Assembly (NCBI RefSeq): GCF_000186445.1
Contig: NZ_GL636070.1
Span: 1,373,655 to 1,426,291 of the forward strand
Direction of reading: 5' to 3'
DNA length: 52,637 nucleotides
From: Streptococcus agalactiae ATCC 13813
GTDB lineage: Bacteria; Bacillota; Bacilli; Lactobacillales; Streptococcaceae
Below are positions 1 through 8,619 of this stretch, one piece after another. The position numbers and the translations under genes are program-made. The notes under the pieces were generated by a model. The model was not told the origin of the DNA. It was given only the letters and a program-made list of their open reading frames with translations, and searched no databases. Positions within the stretch are counted from its first letter, which is position 1; each line of letters opens with the position of its first letter.

Positions 1-26
1 AACGAGCCTATCGACTCGTTTTTTTA
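1..26. terminator. Terminator hairpin at the window edge, after sodA
   Basis: Inverted repeat AACGAG/CTCGTT around an 8-nt loop, with a T run on the plus side and an A run that would pair or tail on the minus side. It lies directly beyond the sodA stop codon and may be bidirectional; its left part is cut by the window edge. Confidence 0.7.
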
Positions 27-635
27 TTAAGCTTTAGCAGCTTGGTAAAGTTCATTTACTTTATTCCAGTTAATAATTTCAAAGAAAGCTTTGATGTAGT
101 TAGGACGAACATTACGATAGTTTAAGTAATAAGCATGCTCCCATACATCAAGCCCTAAAATAGGCTTCTTACCTTCCATAATTGGAGTATCTTGATTGGC
201 AGTTGAAAGCACTTCAAGTTTGCCTTCAGCATTAACAACAAGCCAAGCCCAACCTGAACCAAAACGTCCTGTTGCTGCTGCTGTGAAAGCAGCTTTAAAG
301 TCTTCAAATGAACCAAAAGTTGCATCAATGTCTTCAGATAAGTCTTGTGAAATTTGAGTTTCTTCTGGTGACATCAATTCCCAGAAAAGAGCGTGGTTAA
401 GATGTCCACCACCGTTATTGATGACTGCCTGACGAATATCTTCTGGAATTTGAGAAATATCAGCTAAGAGTGCTTCTAAGTCTTCTCCAATTTCAGGATG
501 TTTCTCAAGAGCAGCATTTGCATTAGCAACATAAGTTGCATGGTGCTTATCATGATGTAGTGTCATTGTCTCAGCATCAATATGTGGCTCAAGCGCATCA
601 TATGCATAGGGTAAATCTGGTAAAATAATTGCCAT
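27..635 (-). CDS. sodA: Manganese superoxide dismutase
   Basis: Converts superoxide to oxygen and hydrogen peroxide in the cytoplasm; in streptococci it is the main and usually only SOD. The 202-residue protein has the full Fe/Mn-SOD layout: helical N-terminal domain with metal ligands His27 and His81, and an alpha/beta C-terminal domain with the DVWEHAYY signature giving ligands Asp163 and His167. [11 protein letters not shown] before the signature is typical of the Mn/cambialistic streptococcal enzymes. The start has AGAGGA 8-9 nt upstream. It is monocistronic: own promoter at 669-697, terminator at 1-26. The protein matches streptococcal SodA across its whole length; metal preference is inferred. 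Confidence 0.98.
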   Translation of the reverse strand: MAIILPDLPYAYDALEPHIDAETMTLHHDKHHATYVANANAALEKHPEIGEDLEALLADISQIPEDIRQAVINNGGGHLNHALFWELMSPEETQISQDLSEDIDATFGSFEDFKAAFTAAATGRFGSGWAWLVVNAEGKLEVLSTANQDTPIMEGKKPILGLDVWEHAYYLNYRNVRPNYIKAFFEIINWNKVNELYQAAKA

Positions 636-668
636 GTCGAAATCCTCTTTTCATCTATTGTTACCCTT

Positions 669-697
669 ATTCTATAGGAATTTGGAACAGCTTTCAA
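669..697 (-). promoter_or_regulatory. sodA promoter
   Basis: On the minus strand, -35 TTGAAA (692-697) and -10 TAGAAT (669-674) are separated by 17 bp, which gives a leader of about 27 nt before the sodA ATG. Confidence 0.8.
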
Positions 698-714
698 CTC
701 TTTTGTTTCTTTAA

Positions 715-1752
715 TTAGGGCTTTTTATGAGCAATTTTTAATAAGGCTAAATCAAAGAGATAATCCTTATCATAAGTCCCTCTTTTAATAGCATAGTCAG
801 TCTCGATTAAAATCCTAATCGCTTCTTTTAAAAAAGCGAGGGGAAGGTTTCTAGAATCTCTGACAGCAAATTTTACTTGATAAGGGTTGATTTTACGTCC
901 TATGTAATGGGATAGTTCAGAAACAATTTGACTCTCTGACTTTCCTTTACTAGCCAATATTTTAACTTGCAAAAACATCCGAAACTGTCCTAACATGATT
1001 GCAATCAATTTGATTTCGTCTTCGCCTTGTAGACGTAAATCTCTTACTAAATCACGCGCTAAATCTATCCTGCCAAGTAAGACATCTTGAGTCAAATCAA
1101 ATATATTATCTTGCAGGCTTTTAGGGATAGCCTCTCTAACATCATTGGACGAAATATGACCGTCTGTTTTATATGACTTTAAGAAAGCGATATTCGTTAA
1201 AGTATCACTAAAATCATAGTTAGACTTAATCAATAACTCATCAAAAACACCTGCTTCAAAAACTAATCCTTCTTGGTGAGCATATTTTTGAAAATACGTC
1301 TTTAAATCTGATTCTTTTAAAGTATTAGCCTCTAAAACACGAGCATCACGTTTCAATAACTTTACAAGTCGACGTTTTCCATCAAGTTTTCCTGGAGCAC
1401 AAATAACAAGTCTCGTAGTATCTACAGGATTCTGCAAGTAGGCTTCAAAGCGCTTCATTGCTTGTTCATCTAAATAAGTTTTTTTATCAGTCGTAATATC
1501 TTGAAACTGATCAAAAATAACAACCTTGTAGTCTGATAAAAAAGGTAAACTTTCTAAGTCTAATTCCGCATTTTGATAGTCTTCTTCACTTAAATCAAAA
1601 TAAGAATAGGCTAAATCGTCTTTATTGAATCCAATTACCTGAAATAGCTTCTCTTTCATCTGAGCATATTGCCCTAAATCTTCTCCTGCTAAAACAGTTA
1701 CTAACCCTAAATTATCTGGGGTAATTCTCCCAATTTCTTCAATCGCAATCAT
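715..1752 (-). CDS. holA: DNA polymerase III delta subunit
   Basis: Clamp-loader subunit that opens the beta sliding clamp during replication. The 345-residue length and the pattern of an N-terminal RecA-like region, a lysine-rich middle (APGKLDGKRRLVKLLK) and an alpha-helical C-terminal collar domain (LLGRIDLARDLVRDLRLQGE) fit the HolA family, and MIAIEEIG is the usual streptococcal N-terminus. Initiation is odd: a perfect TATAAT ends 7 nt before the ATG, and the only SD-like string (AAGGAA) almost touches the start codon, so the mRNA may be leaderless. sodA lies downstream on the same strand with its own promoter; the two are neighbours in many streptococci. Confidence 0.93.
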   Translation of the reverse strand: MIAIEEIGRITPDNLGLVTVLAGEDLGQYAQMKEKLFQVIGFNKDDLAYSYFDLSEEDYQNAELDLESLPFLSDYKVVIFDQFQDITTDKKTYLDEQAMKRFEAYLQNPVDTTRLVICAPGKLDGKRRLVKLLKRDARVLEANTLKESDLKTYFQKYAHQEGLVFEAGVFDELLIKSNYDFSDTLTNIAFLKSYKTDGHISSNDVREAIPKSLQDNIFDLTQDVLLGRIDLARDLVRDLRLQGEDEIKLIAIMLGQFRMFLQVKILASKGKSESQIVSELSHYIGRKINPYQVKFAVRDSRNLPLAFLKEAIRILIETDYAIKRGTYDKDYLFDLALLKIAHKKP

Positions 1753-1759
1753 ATTCCTT

Positions 1760-1768
1760 ATTATACCA
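1760..1768 (-). promoter_or_regulatory. holA extended -10, adjacent to the start codon
   Basis: Minus-strand TGG-TATAAT; the hexamer occupies 1760-1765 and only 7 nt (1753-1759) separate it from the ATG. Transcription would start at or within 1-2 nt of the initiator A. No well-placed -35 hexamer: TTGACA occurs upstream but 21 bp away. Confidence 0.6.
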
Positions 1769-1805
1769 TAAGGAAACTTTTCAAGGTGTCAAATAATACT
1801 TAAAA

Positions 1806-2534
1806 TCATTCATCAACTCTATGAGAAATAATTCCAAATTGACAATCTCGTATAAAATGGTCATTATTCTCTTCTAATTCTTTTTGTAAATTGACATCTT
1901 CTAACCCCTGAAGGTCGCTATATCTTTGTATTCTTTCTTTCATGATATTTAGTAGCCAAGATAGATCTGTACCAGTTTGTGACGTTTGAATGACATTTTC
2001 TGATACAAAATGGTCAACGATTAAGCCTGCTTCTAACATTAATTGCTCAAGTTGACTTCCAATATGAATGTGTCCTCCTTCCTTCTCAACAGTTTGCCAG
2101 ATTAGTGATTGTATTTTATTCATATTTACAAAGCTAGGCTTAGCTAGTTCTAAACACATTGCATCACTTTCTTGAAAAACATAAAAACCTTTTTGCTTTA
2201 ACAAAGGTGTTAAACTTTCTATTACTTTCTTTGGATTTTTTTGATACATTAATACACGACGTCCAATAATAGCATCAAAACTTTTTGTTTCAAAGGAGGA
2301 AAGTGCTGCTAAATCTGCATTTTGATAACTAACATTAGCATAGCCATTATCATGTCTAGCTTGCCATAAAAGTTGCTCATTAATATCAATTCCTACAACA
2401 TCACCTTCTTTACCAACGATATCAGCAGCCAAACGCGTTAATTCCCCACTACCACAACCAATATCCATAACTCTCATACCGGGCTGCAAAGCTTTTTTTA
2501 ATAATGTTTTTGAAAAATCTTCTCTGTGAAACAT
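1806..2534 (-). CDS. Class I SAM-dependent methyltransferase
   Basis: Rossmann-type methyltransferase of 242 residues. Motif I is VMDIGCGSGELTRLA (about residues 22-36), followed by an acidic ribose-binding position in VVGIDINE and the motif around YQNADLAAL, then a DAIIGRRVLMYQ segment. The second half resembles small-molecule or UbiE/SmtA-like methyltransferases, but no substrate signature is visible. GGAG lies about 9 nt upstream of the ATG, and TGC-TAAAAT (an extended -10) sits just before it. It is transcribed alone, divergent from the alpha/beta hydrolase gene. Substrate unknown. Confidence 0.85.
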   Translation of the reverse strand: MFHREDFSKTLLKKALQPGMRVMDIGCGSGELTRLAADIVGKEGDVVGIDINEQLLWQARHDNGYANVSYQNADLAALSSFETKSFDAIIGRRVLMYQKNPKKVIESLTPLLKQKGFYVFQESDAMCLELAKPSFVNMNKIQSLIWQTVEKEGGHIHIGSQLEQLMLEAGLIVDHFVSENVIQTSQTGTDLSWLLNIMKERIQRYSDLQGLEDVNLQKELEENNDHFIRDCQFGIISHRVDE

Positions 2535-2631
2535 AATAACACTCTCCTCTCTTCTATTTTAGCAAATTAAAGGTTCATACGTACTATCAGCAAAAAATTA
2601 TAATAGGTTGAAATTTTATAGCATTATTTTC

Positions 2632-2660
2632 TTGTTTTCGTATCTACTTTATTATAGAAT
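2632..2660 (+). promoter_or_regulatory. Promoter of the alpha/beta hydrolase gene
   Basis: TTGTTT (2632-2637), 17 bp, TAGAAT (2655-2660). The transcript would have a leader of about 43 nt carrying AAAAGGA 5 nt before the ATG at 2710. Confidence 0.7.
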
Positions 2661-2709
2661 AACAACTAATCATTTTTAGCATGACGAGCTCAATTACAAA
2701 AGGATAATC

Positions 2710-3699
2710 ATGAAAAACTATCGAAAACTTATTGTACTACTTCTAATCTTTTTTGCCATTTTTATGGGAGCATATGCTTACACGCATATTGTTGAAAAAA
2801 GATCCCTAACTAGCAATACTATTGAAAAAACTCTACCTGTGGTAAATCAGATTAAGCCTCAAACCATTAAAGAATACCAAAATTACTTAACTAAGGTAGC
2901 TAAACGTAATGTTCTTCCTGTAGACATTCCTCAGGCATTAAATAATGAAAAGGTAGAAATTACCGCTACTGATGGCATGCAAACATTCACTTGGAATGAT
3001 AAAAATAATCCTAAGCAAAAGGTTATCTTCTATGTTCATGGAGGATCATATATCCATCAAGCTTCTGAATTACAATATATTTTTGTCAATAAACTAGCTA
3101 AAAAATTAGATGCAAAAGTTGTCTTTCCTATTTACCCTAAAGCTCCTACATATAACTATAGTGATGCTATCCCCAAAATTAAAAAATTATACCAAAATAC
3201 ATTGGCTAGCGTCACATCTCCCAAACAGATTATCTTAGTAGGTGAAAGTGCAGGCGGAGGCCTTGCTTTAGGTCTTGCTGATAACCTTGTCACGGAGCAT
3301 ATCAAACAACCAAAAGAAATTATTTTAATATCACCATGGTTAGATATTGCTACTAATAATCCAAAGATTGAAAAAGTTCAAAAAAAAGATCCCCTTCTTA
3401 AAGCTTGGCAATTACAACAAGTAGCTCCTTACTGGGCAAATGGAAAAAAGAATTTTAAAAATCCTCAAGTTAGTCCTCTTTACAGTAGCCAATTTAACAA
3501 GATGGCTCCAATATCATTTTTTATAGGAACGCACGATATTTTCTACCCCGATAATCAATTATTACATCAAAAATTAGCAAAAGAAAACATTAAACACCAC
3601 TATATCGTTGGTCAAAAAATGAACCACGTTTATCCAGTCTTACCGATTGCTGAAGCAGAGACTGCTTTCAAACAAATGCTTAAAATTATCAATCATTAA
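2710..3699 (+). CDS. Membrane-anchored alpha/beta hydrolase (HSL-type esterase)
   Basis: Predicted carboxylesterase/lipase of the hormone-sensitive-lipase type, 329 residues. An N-terminal hydrophobic helix (about residues 8-25) with a preceding basic stretch suggests a signal anchor that places the enzyme outside the membrane. The oxyanion-hole motif is FYVHGGSYIH, the nucleophile elbow GESAGGG, the acid probably Asp in IGTHDIFYPD, and the base His in MNHVYPV. All triad members are present. It stands alone between its own promoter and a strong bidirectional terminator. Natural substrate unknown; streptococcal homologues are usually annotated only as alpha/beta hydrolase. Confidence 0.88.
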   Translation: MKNYRKLIVLLLIFFAIFMGAYAYTHIVEKRSLTSNTIEKTLPVVNQIKPQTIKEYQNYLTKVAKRNVLPVDIPQALNNEKVEITATDGMQTFTWNDKNNPKQKVIFYVHGGSYIHQASELQYIFVNKLAKKLDAKVVFPIYPKAPTYNYSDAIPKIKKLYQNTLASVTSPKQIILVGESAGGGLALGLADNLVTEHIKQPKEIILISPWLDIATNNPKIEKVQKKDPLLKAWQLQQVAPYWANGKKNFKNPQVSPLYSSQFNKMAPISFFIGTHDIFYPDNQLLHQKLAKENIKHHYIVGQKMNHVYPVLPIAEAETAFKQMLKIINH

Positions 3700-3701
3700 A
3701 T

Positions 3702-3740
3702 AAAAAGGTTTCCAATCAAGTTTAGTTGGAAACCTTTTTT
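3702..3740. terminator. Bidirectional terminator between convergent genes
   Basis: A 14-bp perfect stem AAAAAGGTTTCCAA / TTGGAAACCTTTTT with a 10-nt loop. The arms supply the U-tract in both directions, so it serves the hydrolase gene (plus) and the LacI regulator gene (minus). Confidence 0.92.
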
Positions 3741-3757
3741 CTATTACTTTTGAATGA

Positions 3758-4702
3758 CTAATTGTCTTGAGATAAAAACTCTGAGAATAAAACTTCTTGA
3801 CTAATATTTTCAGCTAAAGCCTGTTTAAAAGCTAATTTCCCTAAATAATAGGATTTGTGGTCAATTGTTGGGAGTTTCAAAAGTTGCCCAACTAATAAAC
3901 ATTCCTGACCAATAATATAGGGACGTTTTTTCCTACTTTCTTCATAACCTTTTATTAGCCCTGCCGCAACTTCATCACTTGTAGCTAATATACCATCTAT
4001 ACTAACTTCTTTTACCAATTGATAAGATAAATTTAGTCCATCATTAAAGTCATGAACATTCCCAACTACCATATATGGAGATGATAGTTGCCCATAGACC
4101 TCTTGATAAGCTAATAATGCGGATTGATAGGTAGCAGAGGATTCATTATTCCTTGAAAATAATAAAACTAAGTGCTCCAAACCTCGTAACTTCATATCAG
4201 AAAATGCCTCTAGAAATGAAGAATAGCGATCAAGGTAAGCAGAGGATAGATGATTATATTCCTGCAATTTTTCACAAACTACTATTCGTCCATATTTTGC
4301 ATAAGTTTCAATAATATCGAGGCTAATTGCTCTTGAAGTGAATATTAAAGCATCAATAGCTTCCATCTTGAGCTGTTTCAAGTAGGAAAGTTCTAATTCT
4401 TGGTTGTAATCCGAAGGCATCATAACAAGTTGATAGTCGGTAGTTTTAGCAGCATCTAATAGGCCATTTATTAATTGTGTAAAATAAGGATGGCGCGTGT
4501 GGGGAATGACGACACCTATTTTTTGTGTTTTGCCTCGACTTAAATCCCGCGCTAGTTGATTTGGTATATAATCCAATTCGGTGATAAGAGCCATTACTTT
4601 TTGTCGCGTCTCATCAGAAACATGTGGGTGATGATTGATAACACGGGAAACTGTTGATTTAGCAACACCTGCCTTTTTAGCTATATCACTAATACTTGTC
4701 AT
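3758..4702 (-). CDS. LacI/GalR-family transcriptional regulator
   Basis: DNA-binding repressor of 314 residues. The N-terminal LacI HTH (SISDIAKKAGVAKSTVSRV, residues 3-21) and hinge helix region (YIPNQLARDLSRGKT) are intact, followed by a periplasmic-binding-protein-like effector domain (KIGVVIPHTRHPYFTQLING). It is slightly shorter than typical LacI proteins, trimmed at the C-terminus. It is the second gene of a two-gene operon: the TAG stop of the upstream phosphatase gene overlaps its SD (TAGGAG), and the gap is 10 nt. A palindrome in the operon promoter (5561-5574) is the likely autoregulatory operator. The effector is probably a sugar or sugar phosphate, by family only. Confidence 0.93.
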   Translation of the reverse strand: MTSISDIAKKAGVAKSTVSRVINHHPHVSDETRQKVMALITELDYIPNQLARDLSRGKTQKIGVVIPHTRHPYFTQLINGLLDAAKTTDYQLVMMPSDYNQELELSYLKQLKMEAIDALIFTSRAISLDIIETYAKYGRIVVCEKLQEYNHLSSAYLDRYSSFLEAFSDMKLRGLEHLVLLFSRNNESSATYQSALLAYQEVYGQLSSPYMVVGNVHDFNDGLNLSYQLVKEVSIDGILATSDEVAAGLIKGYEESRKKRPYIIGQECLLVGQLLKLPTIDHKSYYLGKLAFKQALAENISQEVLFSEFLSQDN

Positions 4703-4712
4703 TATAAGGCTC

Positions 4713-5522
4713 CTACTTTAAAAATTTTTGAATCCCATATCCCACTCCGTCTTCATCATTAGACTTAGTTAGTTGATATGCTATCGCTTTGATATCATCA
4801 AAAGCATTATCCATAACAATAGGGTAACCTACCATTTCAAGCATAGGCAAATCATTATGTCCATCTCCAAATGCAGCCGTTTCTTCTCTAGCTAACTGCT
4901 CTTTTTGAAGGATGTAAGCAATTCCTTTAGATTTTTTGGCTAAGAGATGTGTAATTTCAAGATACGCTTTACCTGAACGTTGAATAGTGATTTCTGGTAA
5001 CTCCAAACTTTGAAGATATTTTTCTAATTCTAGCATATTTGCTTCATCGAAAGTAATCATCATAATTTTAAAAGTATTTGTGTGACCTTCTAAAAACTGA
5101 TCCTCATTATGAATAAACGTTGGGCATTGTTGAGTTAAACTATGTTCGTATCGGATTCCTTCATCTATTTTATCACAATACCAGTTATTAAGATCGTAAT
5201 AAGATAAACTAACTTGAGGAAAATGAAACCGTATTCCTCTTAGCAATTGTTTTACTGTGCTTTTTTTAATGATTTGTGTATGAATAGGTAGAACTTGATT
5301 ATTATCTCCTATTCTATAAATCAATCCTCCATTAAAAGCAACTTGGACTCCTCCTAATTGAAGTGCATCTACGGCATCCTTCATTTCCATAGGTGCCCTA
5401 GCAGACACTAAAGTTACTGGAATCGCTGCCTCACGTATTAAGGTAGCGTTACTTTTACTCACTTGTCCTTCACTATTTAATAGTGTACCATCCATGTCAC
5501 AAAAAATACGTTTGATAGTCAT
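4713..5522 (-). CDS. Cof-type HAD-superfamily phosphatase
   Basis: Cytoplasmic haloacid-dehalogenase phosphatase of the Cof/type IIB subfamily, 269 residues. Motif I is DMDGTLLN (nucleophile and general acid Asp9/Asp11), motif II VSARAPME, motif III the Lys in AKKSKGIAY, and motif IV FGDGHNDLPML. The C2 cap lies between motifs II and III. Such enzymes dephosphorylate sugar phosphates or related metabolites. First gene of an operon with a LacI regulator, which suggests detoxification or turnover of the sugar phosphate that the regulator senses. That link is inference. SD is AGAGG before TATTTTTT and ATG. Confidence 0.92.
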   Translation of the reverse strand: MTIKRIFCDMDGTLLNSEGQVSKSNATLIREAAIPVTLVSARAPMEMKDAVDALQLGGVQVAFNGGLIYRIGDNNQVLPIHTQIIKKSTVKQLLRGIRFHFPQVSLSYYDLNNWYCDKIDEGIRYEHSLTQQCPTFIHNEDQFLEGHTNTFKIMMITFDEANMLELEKYLQSLELPEITIQRSGKAYLEITHLLAKKSKGIAYILQKEQLAREETAAFGDGHNDLPMLEMVGYPIVMDNAFDDIKAIAYQLTKSNDEDGVGYGIQKFLK

Positions 5523-5549
5523 AAAAAATACCTCTCTTCTTCTGAAATC

Positions 5550-5580
5550 AGTATAAATGCTGGAACCCGTTCCATGTCAA
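5550..5580 (-). promoter_or_regulatory. Promoter with palindromic LacI-type operator
   Basis: Minus-strand -35 TTGACA (5575-5580) and -10 TATACT (5550-5555), 19 bp apart; TTTATA at 17 bp is an alternative. The spacer contains the inverted repeat TGGAAC-CC-GTTCCA (5561-5574), with perfect 6-bp arms. A repressor bound there would block RNA polymerase. The encoded LacI-family protein two genes down is the obvious candidate. Confidence 0.72.
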
Positions 5581-5647
5581 GCTTAAAATTACTGAATTCT
5601 TGCGAAAAATAGATTGTATTTAACAGATACGCAATCATTTTAATAAA

Positions 5648-7885
5648 TCAACGAACTGTCTGAATATGCCACTTCCACCATCCTGTTAGCCTAATTGTAC
5701 CTGATTGATCCGTTCGGAAAATCTTGCTTTTAATCTTTTGGAACCTTTGTAAAGTCTCTTGATGAGGATGCTGGTAACGATTATTTTTACCAGCTGACAC
5801 TAGCACCACACTAGGAGACAACTTTTTCAGAAAGGATAGACTTGATGATCCCTTAGAACCATGATGTCCTGCTTTAAGGATATCTACTGATAAATTAGGA
5901 TAAGCTTCTAATAACTGCTTTTCTCCCTCTTCCTCCAAATCACCGGTAAATAAGAAACCTTTTCCTAATAAATGTCCATATAAAACAATTGAATCATTAT
6001 TTTTTCCATCACCCTTGTGCCATGGGTAAAGTACTTGTAAATAACTTCCCATGACAGAAAGTTTATCACCAGCTTCTATAGATTTTACAGCTACTCCTAT
6101 CTTTGATAAACGCTTAACGTACTGCGAATTCGTTAAAGAACCTGAACTTGTAATCAAACGTGCAACTTTAAAATGCTTTGAGATAACTTCCATATCCCCC
6201 ATATGATCTGTATCGGTATGAGTTATCACTAAATCATCTATCTTGCTAATACCTCTGCTTTTCAAGTAAGGAATGAGCGTTCTCTCAGCATTAGACTGAT
6301 TTACTTTTTGTTTCCATTCTTCAGGCTGTTCAAATCTCACCCTTCCCCCAGTATCAATTAAAATTGTTTTTCCTAACCAATCCCTCACTAAAATACTATC
6401 TCCCTGTCCAACATCTAAAATCGCAACCTCGTTAGTAATTGGATTCTTAGTGATAAAAAACAAGGTAAAGATAATAAGAAGGGAGCAATAACGAAAACAT
6501 TTAGAATGATAATAATCATAAAGTAATCCCAAAATTATAATCATGACTATTAAAAGAAAAAGGCTGGGCTTTCCAAAAATAAGTGGCCTTGGAAACAGTT
6601 GCCCAGTCCATTTTAATAACACTTCTAGGATTTCAAACAAACTATTAATACAACTTAATTTAACGATAGGCGATAAGACAAATATAACAGTTAATAAAGG
6701 CAAAAATATAATATCAAATGCAAAAGATAAAAGTGCTGTTAATATAATTGATATTGGTTGAAAACCTGAAAAATAGTAGGTTAGTATGGGAAGAATTCCT
6801 ACAGAGACTGTCAAAGATTCGATAGCTAGTTTTTTTATACTCGAAAAATGATCAAAGGAGGTCATCGTAAGTATAAAAGCATAAGCAAAGCTAAGAACTC
6901 CTCCCGTAGTCAAAAGTGAGTGGGGGAGAGAGATAAGACAAATTAACAAGCAGAGAGCAAAGTTCTCATCTTTCTTGACACCGCTATGTGATAATAAAGA
7001 TTGAATAAGTGCCCTAACAACTGAGATACTAAAGCCTGTTAAACCAGCATAAATTAGCGAGAATGGTATTTGAAGTAACCAAACATGGTCTAGGCGTAAG
7101 CCAATACGTAGACAGATATAACGAAAAATACCGAGAAAAAAACCTACTTGCATACCTGACAAAGCAAATAAATGTATAATACCTAGACTACTATATAAAT
7201 CGGACATGTCATCAAAGGTCTTATCTAGATATCCAAACAAAAGCCCTGACATATAGTGACGCATAGGATTTGGAAAAGTTTGACTAATAACAATTGCACT
7301 TCTACGCCACTTAGACATAAGAGCAAAGAAAGACCTATGTTGAGATAAGCGTATCTGTTTTATCTTTGTCACTTTGGCGATACGATAAATTCCATGTCTT
7401 TTTAAATACTGACGATAATCAAAGCCATTAAAATGCCTTCTCTCCTCTGCTTCTTCGAGTTTGATATCTGCAATGATCATTATATTATTATCAAGATTTT
7501 GAAAATAATCTTTCTCACTTTTATTTTTTAATGTGTAAAAAGCTTGATAAGTGTTACCTGAAGCATCTGCCTGGAATGATAAAACATCACCATTGATAGA
7601 AATAGTATCAATACGCACTTCAATCTGGCTAATATGATTCGGTACTCTTTGATATTGGACATTCATATTGTGATTTTGCCATAAAAAATAAAATAAGAAA
7701 AAAATTACTATTGCTATTGTTTTAAAAATAGTTTCACGATCATATTGATAAATCAGAAAAATAAAAGTAAATAAAAGAAAGGCACAACCAAGCATTGTCC
7801 AAGAAAACACTAGTAAGTAAATTTGGAAGACCAACAATGCTAAATAAATAGGTTTTAGAGGAAAATACTTAGTCAATTGTAACAT
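5648..7885 (-). CDS. comEC: ComEC/Rec2 DNA-uptake channel
   Basis: Inner-membrane channel that carries single-stranded transforming DNA into the cytoplasm. The 745-residue, full-length protein has the family's three parts: N-terminal membrane segments with an extracellular OB-like domain (about residues 60-180), the multi-helix competence domain (HLFALSGMQVGFFLG onward), and a C-terminal metallo-beta-lactamase-like domain beginning DVGQGDSILV. The metal motif is THTDTDH (His556, Asp558, Asp560, His561), with LFTGDLEEEGE and KAGHHGSKGSS. Its start overlaps comEA by 17 nt with only a weak SD, so translation is probably coupled. Transcription is likely from the SigX box before comEA. Confidence 0.95.
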   Translation of the reverse strand: MLQLTKYFPLKPIYLALLVFQIYLLVFSWTMLGCAFLLFTFIFLIYQYDRETIFKTIAIVIFFLFYFLWQNHNMNVQYQRVPNHISQIEVRIDTISINGDVLSFQADASGNTYQAFYTLKNKSEKDYFQNLDNNIMIIADIKLEEAEERRHFNGFDYRQYLKRHGIYRIAKVTKIKQIRLSQHRSFFALMSKWRRSAIVISQTFPNPMRHYMSGLLFGYLDKTFDDMSDLYSSLGIIHLFALSGMQVGFFLGIFRYICLRIGLRLDHVWLLQIPFSLIYAGLTGFSISVVRALIQSLLSHSGVKKDENFALCLLICLISLPHSLLTTGGVLSFAYAFILTMTSFDHFSSIKKLAIESLTVSVGILPILTYYFSGFQPISIILTALLSFAFDIIFLPLLTVIFVLSPIVKLSCINSLFEILEVLLKWTGQLFPRPLIFGKPSLFLLIVMIIILGLLYDYYHSKCFRYCSLLIIFTLFFITKNPITNEVAILDVGQGDSILVRDWLGKTILIDTGGRVRFEQPEEWKQKVNQSNAERTLIPYLKSRGISKIDDLVITHTDTDHMGDMEVISKHFKVARLITSSGSLTNSQYVKRLSKIGVAVKSIEAGDKLSVMGSYLQVLYPWHKGDGKNNDSIVLYGHLLGKGFLFTGDLEEEGEKQLLEAYPNLSVDILKAGHHGSKGSSSLSFLKKLSPSVVLVSAGKNNRYQHPHQETLQRFQKIKSKIFRTDQSGTIRLTGWWKWHIQTVR

Positions 7886-8522
7886 CTTGACGTAATTTTT
7901 CTAGTGTTTTCTCACCAATACCTGATACGTTTTTGAGGTCATCAATAGTTTTAAAACCACCTTGACTATCACGATAATCTAAAATATCTTGAGCTCTTTT
8001 AGCTCCAACGCCTGATATGGTCTGAAGACTTGATAAATCTGCTTTATTAAGATTAATTTTCCCCTTACTATTTCCCTGAGTGGCGATATTATTTGCTTTC
8101 TCCTCTTCCACAACAGTTATTTTTTCACCTTTTTGAGCAACATAGACAACCGTCTCATCTTGTAATTTCTGTGCTAGATTAACGGATTTACTATCAGCGA
8201 GATTGCTTAGTCCACCTGCACGCTTAATCGCATCTGTTACACGACTTTGAGAAGGCAAACTATAAACACCTGGATGATTGACTGCCCCTTTTACGTCAAC
8301 CGTTACTTGATTAGATACTTTATCTTTGACGTGACTAATCATTGGTACCTTTTTTTCTGTTATAGTTGATACTTTTTTCTCTAAATTAATATTTAAATCG
8401 TCGTCTTTATAATGAGTGCCAAAATGATTTAAACCCAAAATTCCAAATAATAAGAGTCCTACAATAATTCCTGTTGTCTCCCATTTATGCGATTTAATTT
8501 TTTCCAATACTATTTCAAACAT
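7869..8522 (-). CDS. comEA: ComEA DNA receptor
   Basis: Membrane-anchored DNA-binding protein needed for transformation. The 217 residues comprise a short cytoplasmic tail, one transmembrane helix (about 17-33), a SLBB domain (VTVDVKGAVNHPGVYSLPSQ) and a C-terminal pair of helix-hairpin-helix motifs (INLNKADLSSLQTISGVGAK and NVSGIGEKTLEKL) that bind the DNA backbone. SD GGAGG is 9 nt before the ATG. The late-competence SigX box TACGAATA lies 21 nt upstream. Both comEA and comEC are intact, so this step of uptake is not broken in this strain. Confidence 0.96.
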   Translation of the reverse strand: MFEIVLEKIKSHKWETTGIIVGLLLFGILGLNHFGTHYKDDDLNINLEKKVSTITEKKVPMISHVKDKVSNQVTVDVKGAVNHPGVYSLPSQSRVTDAIKRAGGLSNLADSKSVNLAQKLQDETVVYVAQKGEKITVVEEEKANNIATQGNSKGKINLNKADLSSLQTISGVGAKRAQDILDYRDSQGGFKTIDDLKNVSGIGEKTLEKLRQDVTID

Positions 8523-8543
8523 AAAAATATTCCTCCATTTACT

Positions 8544-8551
8544 TATTCGTA
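8544..8551 (-). promoter_or_regulatory. SigX (ComX) combox of comEA-comEC
   Basis: Minus-strand TACGAATA, the exact core of the streptococcal com/cin box recognised by the alternative sigma factor ComX. The comEA start codon begins 21 nt further on, with GGAGG between. No convincing SigA -10 lies in the same interval, so expression is probably competence-specific. Confidence 0.85.
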
Positions 8552-8580
8552 ACTAAAGAGATTTTCCTATTAAAAACAAA

Positions 8581-8608
8581 AAACTATTTACTAAAAAGTA
8601 AATAGTTT
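8581..8608 (-). terminator. plsC terminator
   Basis: Stem AAACTATTTACT / AGTAAATAGTTT (12 bp, 4-nt loop), followed on the minus strand by a T-rich run. It separates plsC from the downstream SigX-driven comEA. Confidence 0.85.
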
Positions 8609-8619
8609 CCATGTAACAC

